Origin: Mesaphorura yosii
Lineage: Eukaryota > Arthropoda > Collembola > Poduromorpha > Tullbergiidae
Reading direction: 5' to 3'
NCBI GenBank assembly: GCA_009869945.1
Contig: WIXG01000172.1
Location: forward strand, 1 to 64,000
DNA: 64,000 nucleotides
The translations under genes were made by a program, and so were the position numbers. Of the stretch, positions 35,301 through 56,052 are shown one piece after another. Within the stretch, counting starts at the first letter, position 1, and each line of letters begins with the position of its first letter. Under the pieces are notes generated by a model. The model searched no databases. It saw only the letters and a program-made list of their open reading frames with translations, and was not told the origin of the DNA.

Positions 35301-37089
35301 CGCGTCGCAATTCCATCCGGGATCCGGTGGGTTAACTTTCTAGAACCAGCGACCTGAGTTTGGGTTGTTTGACGATGTGCTTTTTCTGTCATTTTCAACA
35401 AAATTATCTGCGAACTCATCAAAGGTAATCAAAATCAACTAATCTTGTCGATTCCATAAGATTTTTGTCGCGTCGCCAAGTATAAAGTCATATAAAAATG
35501 CAAAAATCCGGTTTTGCTCTCATTCGCCACATATGCCATTGCATTGCGATTGCCACTTGATACCTGCTGCTAAACTGCGTAAAGAACAATTTTATAATTC
35601 AATTTTCGTCAGGGTCAACTATCATTAACTTAACGGGCACTGTGATGGTGATATTTGAAATTATTGCTCAAGATGAGTCAGGTTGAGTTTGTAGTCTGCG
35701 ATGAGGATTCCCACTAAATTTGCATACAAAAGAAAAATTTCCTTGCATGCAAGATATGTGAGATTGCATTATAATTGGTGAGATTAAATTGTGCTTTGAT
35801 CAAACAACTCGAAAAGTTAATTGCACGCCGTCGATGACATCTCAATAATTTATCGGCTCCAGCGTTCTGTTTATCATTTTGATCTCTGCACGAGTCAAAG
35901 TCGTGCCTTGTTGATTTGAGGGCAGATTTACAAAAAATGACAGCTCGTTATTTGTTTTGATGGACGAGCACGAGCACCGCGTCCGAAACTTGATTCTGAC
36001 TGGCCGACAGGGAAAATCACCGACTTTGGTTGGGTTAAGTACGTAATTAACCAGAAGAGTACCTGTTGCGCAGTTCTGCGAAGGCATTAAGAGCAATTAA
36101 GTCAAAGAAGCAAAGAAGTTGCCTGTTCAAGTTGTTGAAATTGAAGTGGATTTACAGACTAAAGTTGCTCTAATTAATTATTCGATCCAGAGGGCGACCT
36201 TCATACGTGCTGCTTGGAGACATACGCAAAGATCTGCTCGAGAACCGCAAGGCTGGAGGCTCAAAACGGGTTGTGCTCAAGATCGCAGAGTATATCATAC
36301 ACCCGGGGTACAAAAAGCCAAGTTCGTACAACGATATTGCCCTCTTGCGACTGGAGCGTAAAGTGACTCTGTCAAGGGCGGTTTTACCAGCATGCCTCCC
36401 TCAGCCGCAGTACAGGCTTGAGAATAAACAGAACATGACCACGCTCGGCTGGGGACTTTTGGGAACTGGACGTAAGAGCACCAAAGCGAATTACAATTTG
36501 GCAATGAAAAAAATGATGACAAGGCGAAGTATGACCTCGGGTTCTGATTTGCAGAAGGAGCCACGGACATTCTTCAGGCTGTAAACTTGGACCGCTTCTC
36601 ACCGAAAGAATGCAACGATATTTATGCGGACAATCCGGACAAGCCTTACAGGTATTCATGGGCATCATGGTTATGAAATATGAACAAATATCCAATCGCA
36701 TGAGCTGTTGTGAGGCGATAAAATATGATTTATGAATTACAGATATCCAGACGGCATCCTGAGAACTCAAGTGTGTGCTGGAGACAAACGCTTGGAGAAT
36801 CGGGATAGCTGTAATGTGAGTAAATAAACGCCCAAACACTTAATTAATGGTATTTGTTTAGTGAAATTTAATTGCCCATTCCAAATTAATGCTCAACCCT
36901 TTGTAGGGAGATTCTGGCGGTCCACTTACGGTACGAAACGACACAATCAAATGCATTTTCCATGTGATGGGCGTCACATCCTTTGGCGCATACATTTGTG
37001 GAATCCAACCTGGTGTCTACACGAATGTCCCATCGTATCTCGACTGGATCGAGCAACATGTCTGGGGAGATCAAGCCCGCCATATCTGA
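32306..37089 (+). CDS. Clip-domain trypsin-like serine protease (snake/CLIPC-like)
   Basis: Nine exons (32306-32393, 32471-32595, 32667-32718, 32797-32966, 33044-33153, 36191-36471, 36555-36651, 36743-36815, 36907-37089) give 392 residues. A signal peptide is followed by one clip domain (about 34-76, six cysteines ending IVCC). A linker Cys123 probably bonds to the catalytic domain. The S1 domain has His176 (TAAHC), Asp230 (NDIALL) and Ser335 (GDSGGP). Asp329 at the specificity-pocket position predicts cleavage after Arg or Lys. The activation site reads KNAL/ITGG, so the zymogen seems to be cut after Leu130 rather than after a basic residue, as in snake/persephone-type proteases. Such enzymes act in haemolymph cascades for immunity, melanisation or dorsal-ventral patterning. 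The 3-kb fifth intron contains a small gene on the other strand. Confidence 0.94.
33311..33316 (-). terminator. Polyadenylation signal of the nested small secreted gene
   Basis: TTTATT on the + strand is AATAAA on the minus strand, 95 bp after the nested gene's stop at 33411. The transcript would end inside the protease intron, which supports an independent gene. Confidence 0.6.
33411..33812 (-). CDS. Small secreted protein with CPxGQxxDxxGxC motif, nested in protease intron
   Basis: One coding exon, 133 residues, starting [18 protein letters not shown] with a clear signal peptide. The mature part is basic and ends with a compact motif [13 protein letters not shown] at about residues 106-118, then an Arg/Ser-rich tail. 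Similar CPxGQxxDxxGxC endings are common in small secreted arthropod proteins of unknown function; I recall this from general knowledge and could not check it. A non-coding leader exon is likely: a TTTTCCAG acceptor lies just before the ATG and a GTGAGTGCT donor at about 33883, giving an intron at 33822-33883. The longer in-frame start at 33908 lies in that intron, so I reject it. The whole gene sits inside intron 5 of the clip protease on the opposite strand, with its own AATAAA. Confidence 0.8.
   Translation of the reverse strand: MASCTQAVLSVLLILAISELTLSARIPPIHNHRTSELRHSYSPVLVPALRLNNVSTTSSRAQHVPDFKLAEVIVGQEQEREGHLQRQQSRLARSILGHMHERKPCPAGQARDAVGHCVRRSSFVRSFNRRRSY
33884..36190. other. Remainder of clip-protease intron 5
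   Basis: This holds the leader exon and promoter of the nested gene near its left side. A CAG-type trinucleotide run lies at about 35094-35135. A 117-codon + strand open frame at 34454-34807 has no signal peptide or motif and is probably chance. Confidence 0.5.
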
Positions 37090-38037
37090 CACATCACGCA
37101 TGACGATAAGCAATCCAGCCCAAAAACTAACCCTTTTTCTCTCTGAATATGCTTATTGAAAATGACGCATTTTATTAACAGAGATCTAGACTAGCATTTT
37201 GCTTTTACAAGATGTATAATTTATTTTCTTCACTCCATTGACCTGACTTGATATTAATTTCGTGATGCAAATGACTTAATATGCTTGCCATTTTAATTGT
37301 CGAAGGCCAAAGGCTTTGTACATGATTAAAAATTCCCAGCGCGTTGCTCGCCAATTCTTTCAGAAATTTTATTCTGTGCCGACTATCGACAGGGCTGGCT
37401 TGGGAAGACCAGGGCAGTTAAGAAAGAATAGTAAACTGTAATCTTCAATGCGAAGATTCACTTCTTTGAATATACTAAATATACGCACTTTTACCGAATT
37501 TTTTTTGTTCAAGCCGCAGCATCTAACTGCCAGATTGACATGCCAGCGACAAAATAGAGAGGTAACACGAGTTACAAAAAGCGGCAACAGACGTCAATTC
37601 CTGTAGGTGGTATTTCCGCTTGAGATTATGCTCTGATTGCTGCTCTGTGGGGAACCGAGCATGCTCAAAATCAAAAAGAAACGTAAAGCCACGTAAAGCG
37701 TACTCGCAATAGCCATTTATAGTAGTCAATTAACAAGGATAATTTTATATTTAAAACGCTAATTGTTACAGCTGGATTCGTTTCATAAAATCTAAAAGGC
37801 ACTAACAATTCAGCACTTTGTCAGTTCACTGTTCAGGCATATTGAGGCATAGTAAAAATAACAAACAGCAGGTCCGCGATAGAATTAAGCTTCTAAAATT
37901 CCAGCCAGCAACTGACCAGTTAATATCATCAAAAAGCTCTTTCTTAGAAAAAAGCTCGGACACAATGAATGTTGATTCAGCGAGACATCCGTAAAGGAAG
38001 ACGTGTAGTATTTTGTGACGACACTGTCGTTGACTGG
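37090..38037. other. Convergent 3' flanks of clip protease and dehydrogenase
   Basis: Two genes run towards each other here. No clear AATAAA was found for either; the AT-rich stretch after 37140 is the likely end of the protease transcript. No further gene is seen. Confidence 0.5.
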
Positions 38038-39347
38038 TTATATTTGTTCTGGCTCCACATAGCATTGGAAGAAGTCCGCCAACGCTACCGCCACTTTGGT
38101 TGTAAGCATCCTGAGAATTTTAGGACCACAATTAAAACTCTCTTATGGATTTAAATGTGCGGTTGACATACCTCACTGAAATCGAGACCGCTTGAATTGC
38201 TCCAGGTACAAAAACATGTTCGTAACCTCTCCGAATTCCATCAATGAGTTTCTCCGCAACTTCCTCGGGCTTCAGAATCGGAATGAGAGATGGAAATCTG
38301 AAGGAACCAATTGCATTCATCATACAGTCATGTAATGTAATAAACCAGTCACACTTAGCTTAGTAATTATTTCTGGTCCACTAGTCAAACATTTTACCTT
38401 GTGTAGCATAGGATGCCTCGAACGAGATTCGTCTGCACCGTGAATGGATAAATGGTCGTGAACTTAATGTCCGGTTTTCTCGGATCATGAATCAATTCAT
38501 CCTTCAAGGCTTCAAGGTACCCGTTGACTGCATGCTTCGTTCCACAGTACGGCACAAGATTTCGTGTTGGAATGAGCCCAGCTGCCGAACACACTGTTGC
38601 GATGTGGCCGTAGTTATTCTCGATCATTGCTGGCAAGAATTCACGGAGAATCCAAAAGTGTGCGAGTACATTGACTTGGTACGCTCGTTCGATCTCTTTT
38701 GGATTGTGGCTAAGGAGTGAGTGACATGGCATGATTCCAGCGTTGTTGATTATCATTGTTACGTCACCCACATCTTCCTTTACCTGCGAAAACAGAGGGA
38801 CAAATGCACAAGGTCACTCCGTGCTCGTTATACAAAGGTGTTGCTTGCTGTTGCAGCATGAAATCGCATAATGTAGAATGACAAATCACAATCATTACAA
38901 GTCAAGATCAATTACCTTCACGGCTGCTGCTTCCACTTGTTTTCGATCAGAAATGTCAACTATGTACGAGTACGCACTCGACACTCCCAATCCTTTCAGA
39001 TCTTGTATCAGCCTCTCATTGTCTTCTATCTGAATGTCCCAACAAATGAGCGTTGCGCCACCAATTTCACCCAGCTTCAGGCAAAGTTCGCGCCCGATTC
39101 CATTTGCCGTTCCCGTAATGAGAATCACTTCTCCGTCCAGCGATCTTGGTGGTGGCGGAACAATCAAGTAGTACAAGGCGACTATGTTTGCGTACGTCGT
39201 GTAAGCAAACAAGATCAGTATTTCTTGTAGTAGCAGCAGAAACTCGATGATCTTTGGAGACAGCAGAGGTTTTTGTTGTGGCTGGACGTCAGACTTGACA
39301 TGTTTGTCCAGGAGTGGTGCGGATTCGTTGCCATTTGTCACGGACAT
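38038..39347 (-). CDS. Membrane-anchored short-chain dehydrogenase (SDR16C, retinol/17-beta-HSD type)
   Basis: Four exons (39347-38916, 38783-38398, 38297-38172, 38110-38038) give 338 residues. A hydrophobic segment at about residues 32-63 should anchor it in the ER or lipid-droplet membrane. The Rossmann fold follows: the cofactor motif TGTANGIG, then NNAG at 157-160, catalytic Ser210, and YxxxK with Tyr223 and Lys227. The region after the active site (FPSLIPILKPEEVAEKLIDG) is typical of the SDR16C group, which includes RDHE2, RDH10-like and HSD17B11/13 enzymes that act on retinol, steroids or other lipids with NAD(P). Substrate cannot be told from sequence. The length fits the family and all key residues are intact. 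Confidence 0.93.
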
Positions 39348-40769
39348 CTTTAAAAGGGTAAAATAATAGTAGTTAAAATAATTACAACACGGCAGCCGAA
39401 CCTCACGGCACTATTTAGCAGTGTGAGAACTGACTAGACTAAACTGACGTGCCCTGCCAAGTCAAATCTTTTTCAATGCTAACTACATTCCAAGCAACGC
39501 AACATAACGTACTCGTACTCGTACACATTAGTACACATGCTAACTGCTAACACGATATCAAGATATAAGAAATGAACTTTACGCAACCCGCAGGACATGA
39601 TTCTCATGCGGAGTTAAAACTTTTTCCAGCTGTGCTGCGGGGCACATTCATTCTTCACTTTACAACAATCTTACGCGATTATTGCTTTTCAGCCAGAGTT
39701 TTATGCTCAGTTGCTCAGTGCTCGTGCATGAACCATTTACAAATCTCAAAACTGAAAAACAAGCAGAGTTGCGACATGACACGATGAATTAATATTGAGA
39801 AAAGCATGCTGCTATTATTTGAGCGCAGTGCTAGCACACTGCTACTTCAGTTAGTTTTAGCAATTAGACATCGCGAGTTAGTAATGAGGTAATGCAACAA
39901 AACGCTGCCTCGTAAAATGAGCGTTAAATCTCAGCTTCCCCGTAGCAAGACGCTCGATTGGCTCGATCAATGGTTTAATGGGACTAACTGAACTGACTTT
40001 GTTTTTCCTGTTTTGCATCAAATGTAGGTCAAAGTTCCATCAGTCTTAAATTCCTTAACAGCTAACCCGAATGCTGAATGTATCACGGCATGACGCTAAC
40101 GGTTGAGAACTCGAAGAAAAAACCGAAGCAAAAAGGCAGATGAAAAGGCGATGATGCGATTGGTACCTTGAGAACTGGAGATGAAATTTATGATGACTAG
40201 CAAAGCTAGCGTTTGGGTTTGATCTCAGGCAGGGCCCCGCGTTGACAACGGAAGTCTGAATGAAATTGGAATGGGATTCTGGAGTGATGGGCTATATGGA
40301 ATTTGTTTGGAACCCATCGCCATCGCGTGATCTACTAAATAAGCCTTCGGTGTACTTACTAAAGCACACGTTGGCACGATTTCGCAAATAAATCATTGAG
40401 ATGAAAATACTACTGTGTATTATGGAATGATTAAATGACGCCATGCAAATGTGTGCAGCTGTGTGTCCCATTATGTCGCGATCCTCGCTTTAAAAAAGAG
40501 GTTACCGCACCATCGGCCCTTCACGCCATTTTGTGTTTAGGGTTTTCAAGTATACGAAGACTTATGTCCAGCCTCAAGCTTCATGTCTGTCTTTACAAAG
40601 ATGAAGGAGTGGAGCGGCGAGCCAATATTCATGTTTCAACATGCATTCTGCAGCGAATGACTCATTCATGAGGCTTCAAGAACTCAAGATTCTTTTTAGT
40701 AGTAGAAGAAGATAGAAGTACCAGTCTTGGAGGACCAGTATTGCACTAGCACAAAATTTTTAAAATATT
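39348..40769. other. Intergenic between dehydrogenase and DXO
   Basis: This is the upstream region of the dehydrogenase and the downstream flank of DXO; both genes are on the minus strand. Only short, unsupported open frames (for example 40435-40671 +) were seen. Confidence 0.5.
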
Positions 40770-40775
40770 TTTATT
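40770..40775 (-). terminator. Polyadenylation signal of DXO
   Basis: AATAAA on the minus strand, 48 bp after the DXO stop codon at 40823. Confidence 0.65.
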
Positions 40776-40822
40776 TAACATTGGAATGGTTATCCCAACA
40801 ATATTGATAAGGTAATGAAGAA

Positions 40823-42271
40823 TCACCGCACATTTTTCAAGCCAAAAGGTGAATCTTCGATGGTACAAACTTCAACTTGAAATGTGAGCGTATTTCTACG
40901 CGGAATGAATTCTATTGTGTAAATGTTTGAGTCATCATTTTGTACGATACTTTTAACTTGATCTAGAAATCGGACCAGGAAGTTGAAGCAAACTGTGGGT
41001 AACCATTCCTGCGACAAGCACGAGGAAACAGGGTTAATGAAATGAACACGAGTCTTTATTCTCTTACTGAAAGAACTTACGCTTCCTTCTTTTGACAAAT
41101 CTTTCACCGTGAAAATCTGCAACTTTTTCACTACTCCGTCATCATCTCGTAGGCCAGCAATTACGTGGGAAATCCCAACGGTGAAAGTTTGACTCCACCA
41201 TTTGCGAAGATTAAATCTGTCGGAAACGAGTAGACGAGTGTTTTAAGAAGTCCATTCGCATTAGAAACTTAAGGCAAATTACCTTCGAAAATTTCGTGTC
41301 ATCCCTTGACGTGGAAATTCTCTCGTCGTTTTCAGCTCGACCAAAGATGAGTCTTTTAACAATTTGAAGTCTGATTTAAGGTCAGTGTTGATGCCTACAG
41401 GTAACCAAACGCCGTCGATTTCTGCAGCATACATAATGCTGTGATGAGCAAGTTGTGATTGAAACACGAAATTGCACTCTTCAGACCTCAAAGAAAGTGG
41501 ATCGGGTTTTGATGTGGGCTCGTCTAACATAATAAACGGAATACGAAACATTTAGACCTGGATCTGGATTTCAGGAGTAAAGATTTTTCAGTTTTTACCA
41601 GATAATAGAAATTTTTCGAAATTATATCCCCATGAAGTCATTTGACATCGCCTCGGGTCACTGGTCTGCCTGCGCCGATCCTGAATAGATTCTTCTGTAT
41701 CAATGTTGCGTAAATAAATGGTTCCTTTCTTAAGCATAGCACCGAGCTTCCAACCTTCTCTGCCTTCGTACGGTGTTCCGAGAAGCTTAGTCATAAGACC
41801 GCGATAAAACACGAAATGAGGCTTTCTAAAATGAAAAATTTTAATTAAGATCTTGGCAAATGACAATACTTTGGATTCTTTGTGGGCTTACTTTTCCAGA
41901 AAGATTGCCTCGTTCCTATCGATCCACTCCAATAAATGCAACAATTCGTTAGTCTGTTTATGCATTAATTCTTCTTGGGCAATGGCTTCTGGGCTCTTTT
42001 GAGACAAATTGTGTCTCCTCGTCAATTCATCCAAATCGTACTCGACATGATCCAAATCTGTTGGAAGTTGCAGATATTTCAGCCCGGCTGCTCCATCAAC
42101 ATATTCTCTATCCGCATCCAAGGAGAATGCTCCAAGAATGTCCGGTTTGCTAAACGACGGAAACGTTGTTCTCGGGTCGATGGGCTCCATCGAGAATATA
42201 AACCTTTTCTTTGACTTCGCCGGCCCGGGCTTGGGCCCATCGCTCAGTCTGCGCTTCAGCTCCTGGTTCAT
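40823..42271 (-). CDS. DXO: DXO/Dom3Z/Rai1 decapping exoribonuclease
   Basis: Five exons (42271-41892, 41825-41599, 41523-41283, 41216-41081, 41008-40823) give 389 residues, near the human length of 396. The enzyme removes incomplete or non-canonical 5' caps from RNA and degrades the RNA 5' to 3', as mRNA quality control. Recognisable family stretches in order are FYRGLMTKLLGTPYEGREGW, SWGYNFEKFL (Glu of the GYxFE motif), AEIDGVW and VELKTTRE, which carry the acidic metal ligands. A basic N-terminal segment (KPGPAKSKKRF) may act as a nuclear signal. The gene starts 826 bp from the start of the Tejas-like gene on the other strand, so they may share control sequence. Confidence 0.93.
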
Positions 42272-43096
42272 TTATGCTGAATGTGAACGAAAAATTATGT
42301 GAGCCTTAATACGAGTTCGATTTGCGCGCACTGCTTGCAATCGCACCCATAATCGGAAAACCACACACACCTTCACTGCACCGCTAAGAACTTCCGATTT
42401 AACAAATTCGGTTTTCTTACTTGATTCGATTTCAATTTGAGTATTCGACGCGCTCGCTCACTCACGGAACAAGCGCACAGCTAGCTTGTGGTAGACAAAG
42501 CAACGTAGTGAAAGTTGGCTTCGCCTTCGAATTTCAATTGGCGTCAGTGCGCGTGCGATTGAAAATGTGCTCGCAACGTTTGTGGCTTTTCTCACAAAGG
42601 ATGCACTGGAAGTTTGAAATTACATAAGCTGTCGTCTTTCTGTGCAGTTTCGTGAACGCGAATTGTCAGTGCATGAGTTGGCGTCGCGTCGTTGTACTCG
42701 GTTGAGTCTGTAAAGAGTAGGTGAATAAAGGAAAGAATTCCGTTCAGTACAAGCACAACATACATTGGCCTCTCTCGTGAACCCGAGCTACAGAAATCTT
42801 GATCTTGTACTGAAGCTAACACAATCATCATTGAACTGAAAAATTATTTGTGACTTTGAGACTGATTTCTCTCATCTCTTCCTATTGGGTTGGGCAGGCT
42901 CGTGGTGGTCCATGTCCAACATTCAACTTTGGATTGAGGTAAGGAAAGGATATGGAATTATTGAAGTCAGTTTGATAAGAAAGATTTCATTACTAAACCA
43001 TTGTTATACTCAAATATCGATTTCCATTCTTGTATTCCTATCTTCAACAGATAACTGTCATTTCGACAAAGCTTCTGATTCTTATCCAAGTTCGAA
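42272..43096. other. Divergent promoter region with leader exon of the Tejas-like gene
   Basis: DXO (-) and the Tejas-like gene (+) start on either side. A likely non-coding exon of the latter ends at 42938 (GATTGAG before GTAAGG), with an intron at 42939-43050 ending TCTTCAACAG. Confidence 0.5.
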
Positions 43097-46000
43097 ATGG
43101 GCCGCACCCCAAAATGGTGGAAACCGAAGGACGAAAAGCAGCGTGAGATGTTCGAGAAATATAGGGACGAAGTGAGGTGTGCGTTACAAACGTATAAAGA
43201 TGGTGTCTGCTTAGGATCCGTTACAGGTAAGGATAGCATGTATGTGGTCAGCAGTTTTAGTTTATAGTATTCTCTTAATTTAATAGACTTGTTTACTATT
43301 TTCAGGCTTGTTGAGAGAGTTCCTTGGAGAAGATGTCCCCTATCGTGAGATAGGGTTTAACACCCTAAGTGAATTCTTCTTTCACATGGACGACATCTTT
43401 GAAGTGAGGATGTATGCTCCATACATCTACAATTCGTCTAAAAAGTTCATATTCGTAAGAATTCAGCCTAGACTCTTTATTATATCATTAAGTGAGTTGT
43501 AATAATCGAAATAACTCTCATGCACTCCGTATTCGTGGGTTTTCAGTTGAAGCAGTCTGCAATAAATGAGAAATCCAAACATATCGGGGACCTTGTCAGC
43601 AACCAGGTTAGCGGGAGCAAAAGGAAAGGAGAACCCAAGCCCTCCTACAATAACACTATACGAGTAGATGTAAGTAATTTTTCAGCCGTGCAGACCAAAT
43701 TCCGAATGCGACTGGACTAGACTAAATGCTTAACTTGCTCAAGTTCATTTTTCAAACTTGATAAGATGCACACATTTTTCGTTTTTCAGTCTGACTCCAT
43801 TCTAGCATTTCCTAGGATGCCCGCAAATCAGGCCGCCTCTGATCAGAGCAGAGGGCAGTTTCAGATGCGCAATCACCCCTACAGCAATAATGCGAGCCAA
43901 GGGCAAAAACAACGAATGCCACTTATGGGTTACAATCGACCCAATGCTCAAAGGAATTTGTTGCGGCCTAATCTCACCTCAAGCAATCAACGGTGGACTC
44001 CACTATTGAAGCCTACGCAAGCTCCGCGAAGTTTGAATATCCTCCAAGAGAACGGTCCGATCCCGCAAGTGCCGGTCTCCCGATTATCCCTTAAGAACCT
44101 TCCGCTTCCTGGAATTCCACCGCTAAGATACGTACAAACAGTTGATGCTGTTGACAGTACTGCGTCTGTTAGCAGGATGAATGGAAACTCCACATCTGAT
44201 GGTTCAATACATCTCATGGGTGAGCCAACCCCACTGCTCCAGGCAAGTTTTAGTTATTCTTTCCATTTTCTTGCAGTTAGTAATTTGGAGTGAAGGCAAG
44301 GGGCAATTGCTCTGAAATGCTATGCTCTGCGTTGAACTAGGTTCCAGTTAGAACTTTGCCTCGTGGACCATCGCTTCTTCCAACGCAGCATTCTGATCAA
44401 GTACGTTTGAATAATATTCAAGACAATTCAGCAGAACTCGAATTTTCGTGGAAATAAAACAAAGCGAACGTTGTTACTCTTGATGTTTTATCTATACCCT
44501 ATGAAATATAATTTTCCTGTCAGGTTGATAGTGGTAATACAGACAGGCTTAAATCGAGGGTAACTTCTATTCCTCTTCAACCCGAAATGAAGAACGCCTT
44601 TGTAAGTACCAAAATCAACTCATTCGACAAACCGAGTTTGAACTGCTATACACTCATAGGCAAATTATGACTAGGATATGACACCGCTAAGAAGTGCTGT
44701 TGAAACACCTGGGAGCACCCCACTTGGAAAAAATCAAGGCAGTGTCTTCAGAAACCCGGACCATTTCTTTGTAATACCGTATTATGTTAATACTCAAACT
44801 TACATAATTCGTATCGAATCGTCATCGTCACAGTTCGTGTGCCATATTTATGTTCTAGGCTGGTACTGGTACAAACCCGACGGGACAGGCATACGCCTAC
44901 CATGGGCCAAGAAGCTACCCGACCTACAATGTTGCCACTGTGCCACGCGTCGAAATTGGCCCCAACAGTAGAACGGCCCGGTTAGCTCGAGTAGTAGAAA
45001 GCAACATGGCCAATGACAACGACAACTATGACAATGATGAGTACGAGGACTACTTTTCTGATAGCAGTTCCGAGGAGTTTGGCGTTGTGCTGCCTGGAGA
45101 AACAACACTTCTCACTAAAAGTGGGAGCAAGGAATCGTTGCAGCCTCAGTCAATCATTTCAGCTGGAAATACTAATATCAACACACCAGGGCAGAAGTCT
45201 CTTCATCACATTAACCGCTCCGAAAATGAACAGCAAGTACAACGCTCTCATTCAACTGAAGCAAACGGCCAAAAGGAAAATCAATGGCAAACGTCACAAG
45301 CAAGTGCGGTCGGTGAGGCCAATCAGAGTGCATCCGGTGCTGGAGATTCCACTCATTCCACTGAAGATGGCTTTCCTCCTTATACTCTTCCACCTGAAGA
45401 CGGAAGTTACTTTTGTCCAGACTCATTAATTGCATTCGAGGAAATCGAGGTCGGCAAGACCGAACTGAGAATTACACAAGTCAATAGCAGTCTTGACTTT
45501 ATGGTAATATGACTTTATAGTTTATGGTGTTAGTTATAATTGGAGAATTCTCATGTTCTCCTTAACGAAGAGTTTGATTCTGCAGGTTATCCGTTCAAAC
45601 AAGGAGAAATTAATGGAACTTAATGAGTTGACCGCCGATATGTCGGGTTGGTATCACTTTCAGCTCAAGAAGAAGAGCTTACCGCCTATCGAACATAAAC
45701 TGGACAAAGGCTTGTACGCCGGATACTGCGAAGACACTAAAAGTTGGCGACGGTATGAGAAGTTTCCTTCACCCACCGTGTCACTCAGGTTCCGAGTTGT
45801 CTCATTGTGATTCCATTCTTATTCAGCGTGCAAATTGATCTCTCCGATGATGACGAAGAAGGATACACGACGGCCTTTTTCATCGACTATGGCATCCTGA
45901 AGACAATTCGACTTGACGCGGTACACTTTCTGAAGAAGGTGCATTGCAAGCTCCCAAGACAGGCCTTCTTTGCCGAAGCTGACTGTGAGTCGAGTCGCGA

Positions 46001-46234
46001 TTTTGTCATTTAGCCGTAATATGAAGCCAAACCCACTAACTCATGATTTACTGCCTTTACTTTTCAGTTGCTAAAATGAACTCGCCGAAGTATAATCTTC
46101 GGAAAGTTTTGGAACAAAAACTTTTCAATGCCGTAGGGGTGGATTTGGTTGCCAACGTACAACACATTCTTTCGTCGGAGTCAATTGTTCCACTTCTCAC
46201 CATTGATTTCAACAATGCATTGAATTTTTATTAA
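43097..46234 (+). CDS. tej: LOTUS plus Tudor domain germline protein (Tejas/TDRD5-like)
   Basis: Eleven coding exons (43097-43226, 43306-43454, 43547-43669, 43790-44242, 44341-44400, 44524-44601, 44675-44770, 44859-45503, 45586-45752, 45827-45984, 46068-46234) give 741 residues. One LOTUS/OST-HTH domain lies at about residues 14-93 (VPYREIGFNTLSEFF). A long disordered middle follows, rich in Asn, Gln, Pro and Ser. One extended Tudor domain lies at about 540-690, with core GLYAGYCEDTKSW and FFIDYG. One LOTUS and one Tudor is the layout of Drosophila Tejas and vertebrate TDRD5, which act with Vasa in germ granules for piRNA-based transposon silencing. The aromatic cage of the Tudor domain is not complete by eye, so methyl-arginine binding is uncertain. 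Intron 4 uses a GC donor (GCAAGT). AATAAA at 46385. Confidence 0.88.
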
Positions 46235-46384
46235 GGGCAGAGGAGAATGCAGGTTAAGCATTATGTTAGTGTTAGGATAATGTTATGTTTATAATTACAA
46301 CTACGATTATTAGAGTTAAGCAAGCACTTTACCCATTAACTAGTTAGAGCGAGCGTTTATAGCATAAGACAAGTAGAAACAGTT

Positions 46385-46390
46385 AATAAA
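46385..46390 (+). terminator. Polyadenylation signal of the Tejas-like gene
   Basis: AATAAA on the + strand, 151 bp after the stop at 46234. It sits 8 bp from the opposite-strand signal of the TMC gene, so the two transcripts should overlap at their 3' ends. Confidence 0.7.
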
Positions 46391-46397
46391 TTACAAC

Positions 46398-46403
46398 TTT
46401 ATT
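46398..46403 (-). terminator. Polyadenylation signal of the TMC gene
   Basis: TTTATT on the + strand reads AATAAA on the minus strand, 29 bp after the TMC stop at 46432. Confidence 0.65.
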
Positions 46404-46431
46404 AATTGGATTAAAACACCGGTTTGCAATA

Positions 46432-56052
<9,621 letters not shown>

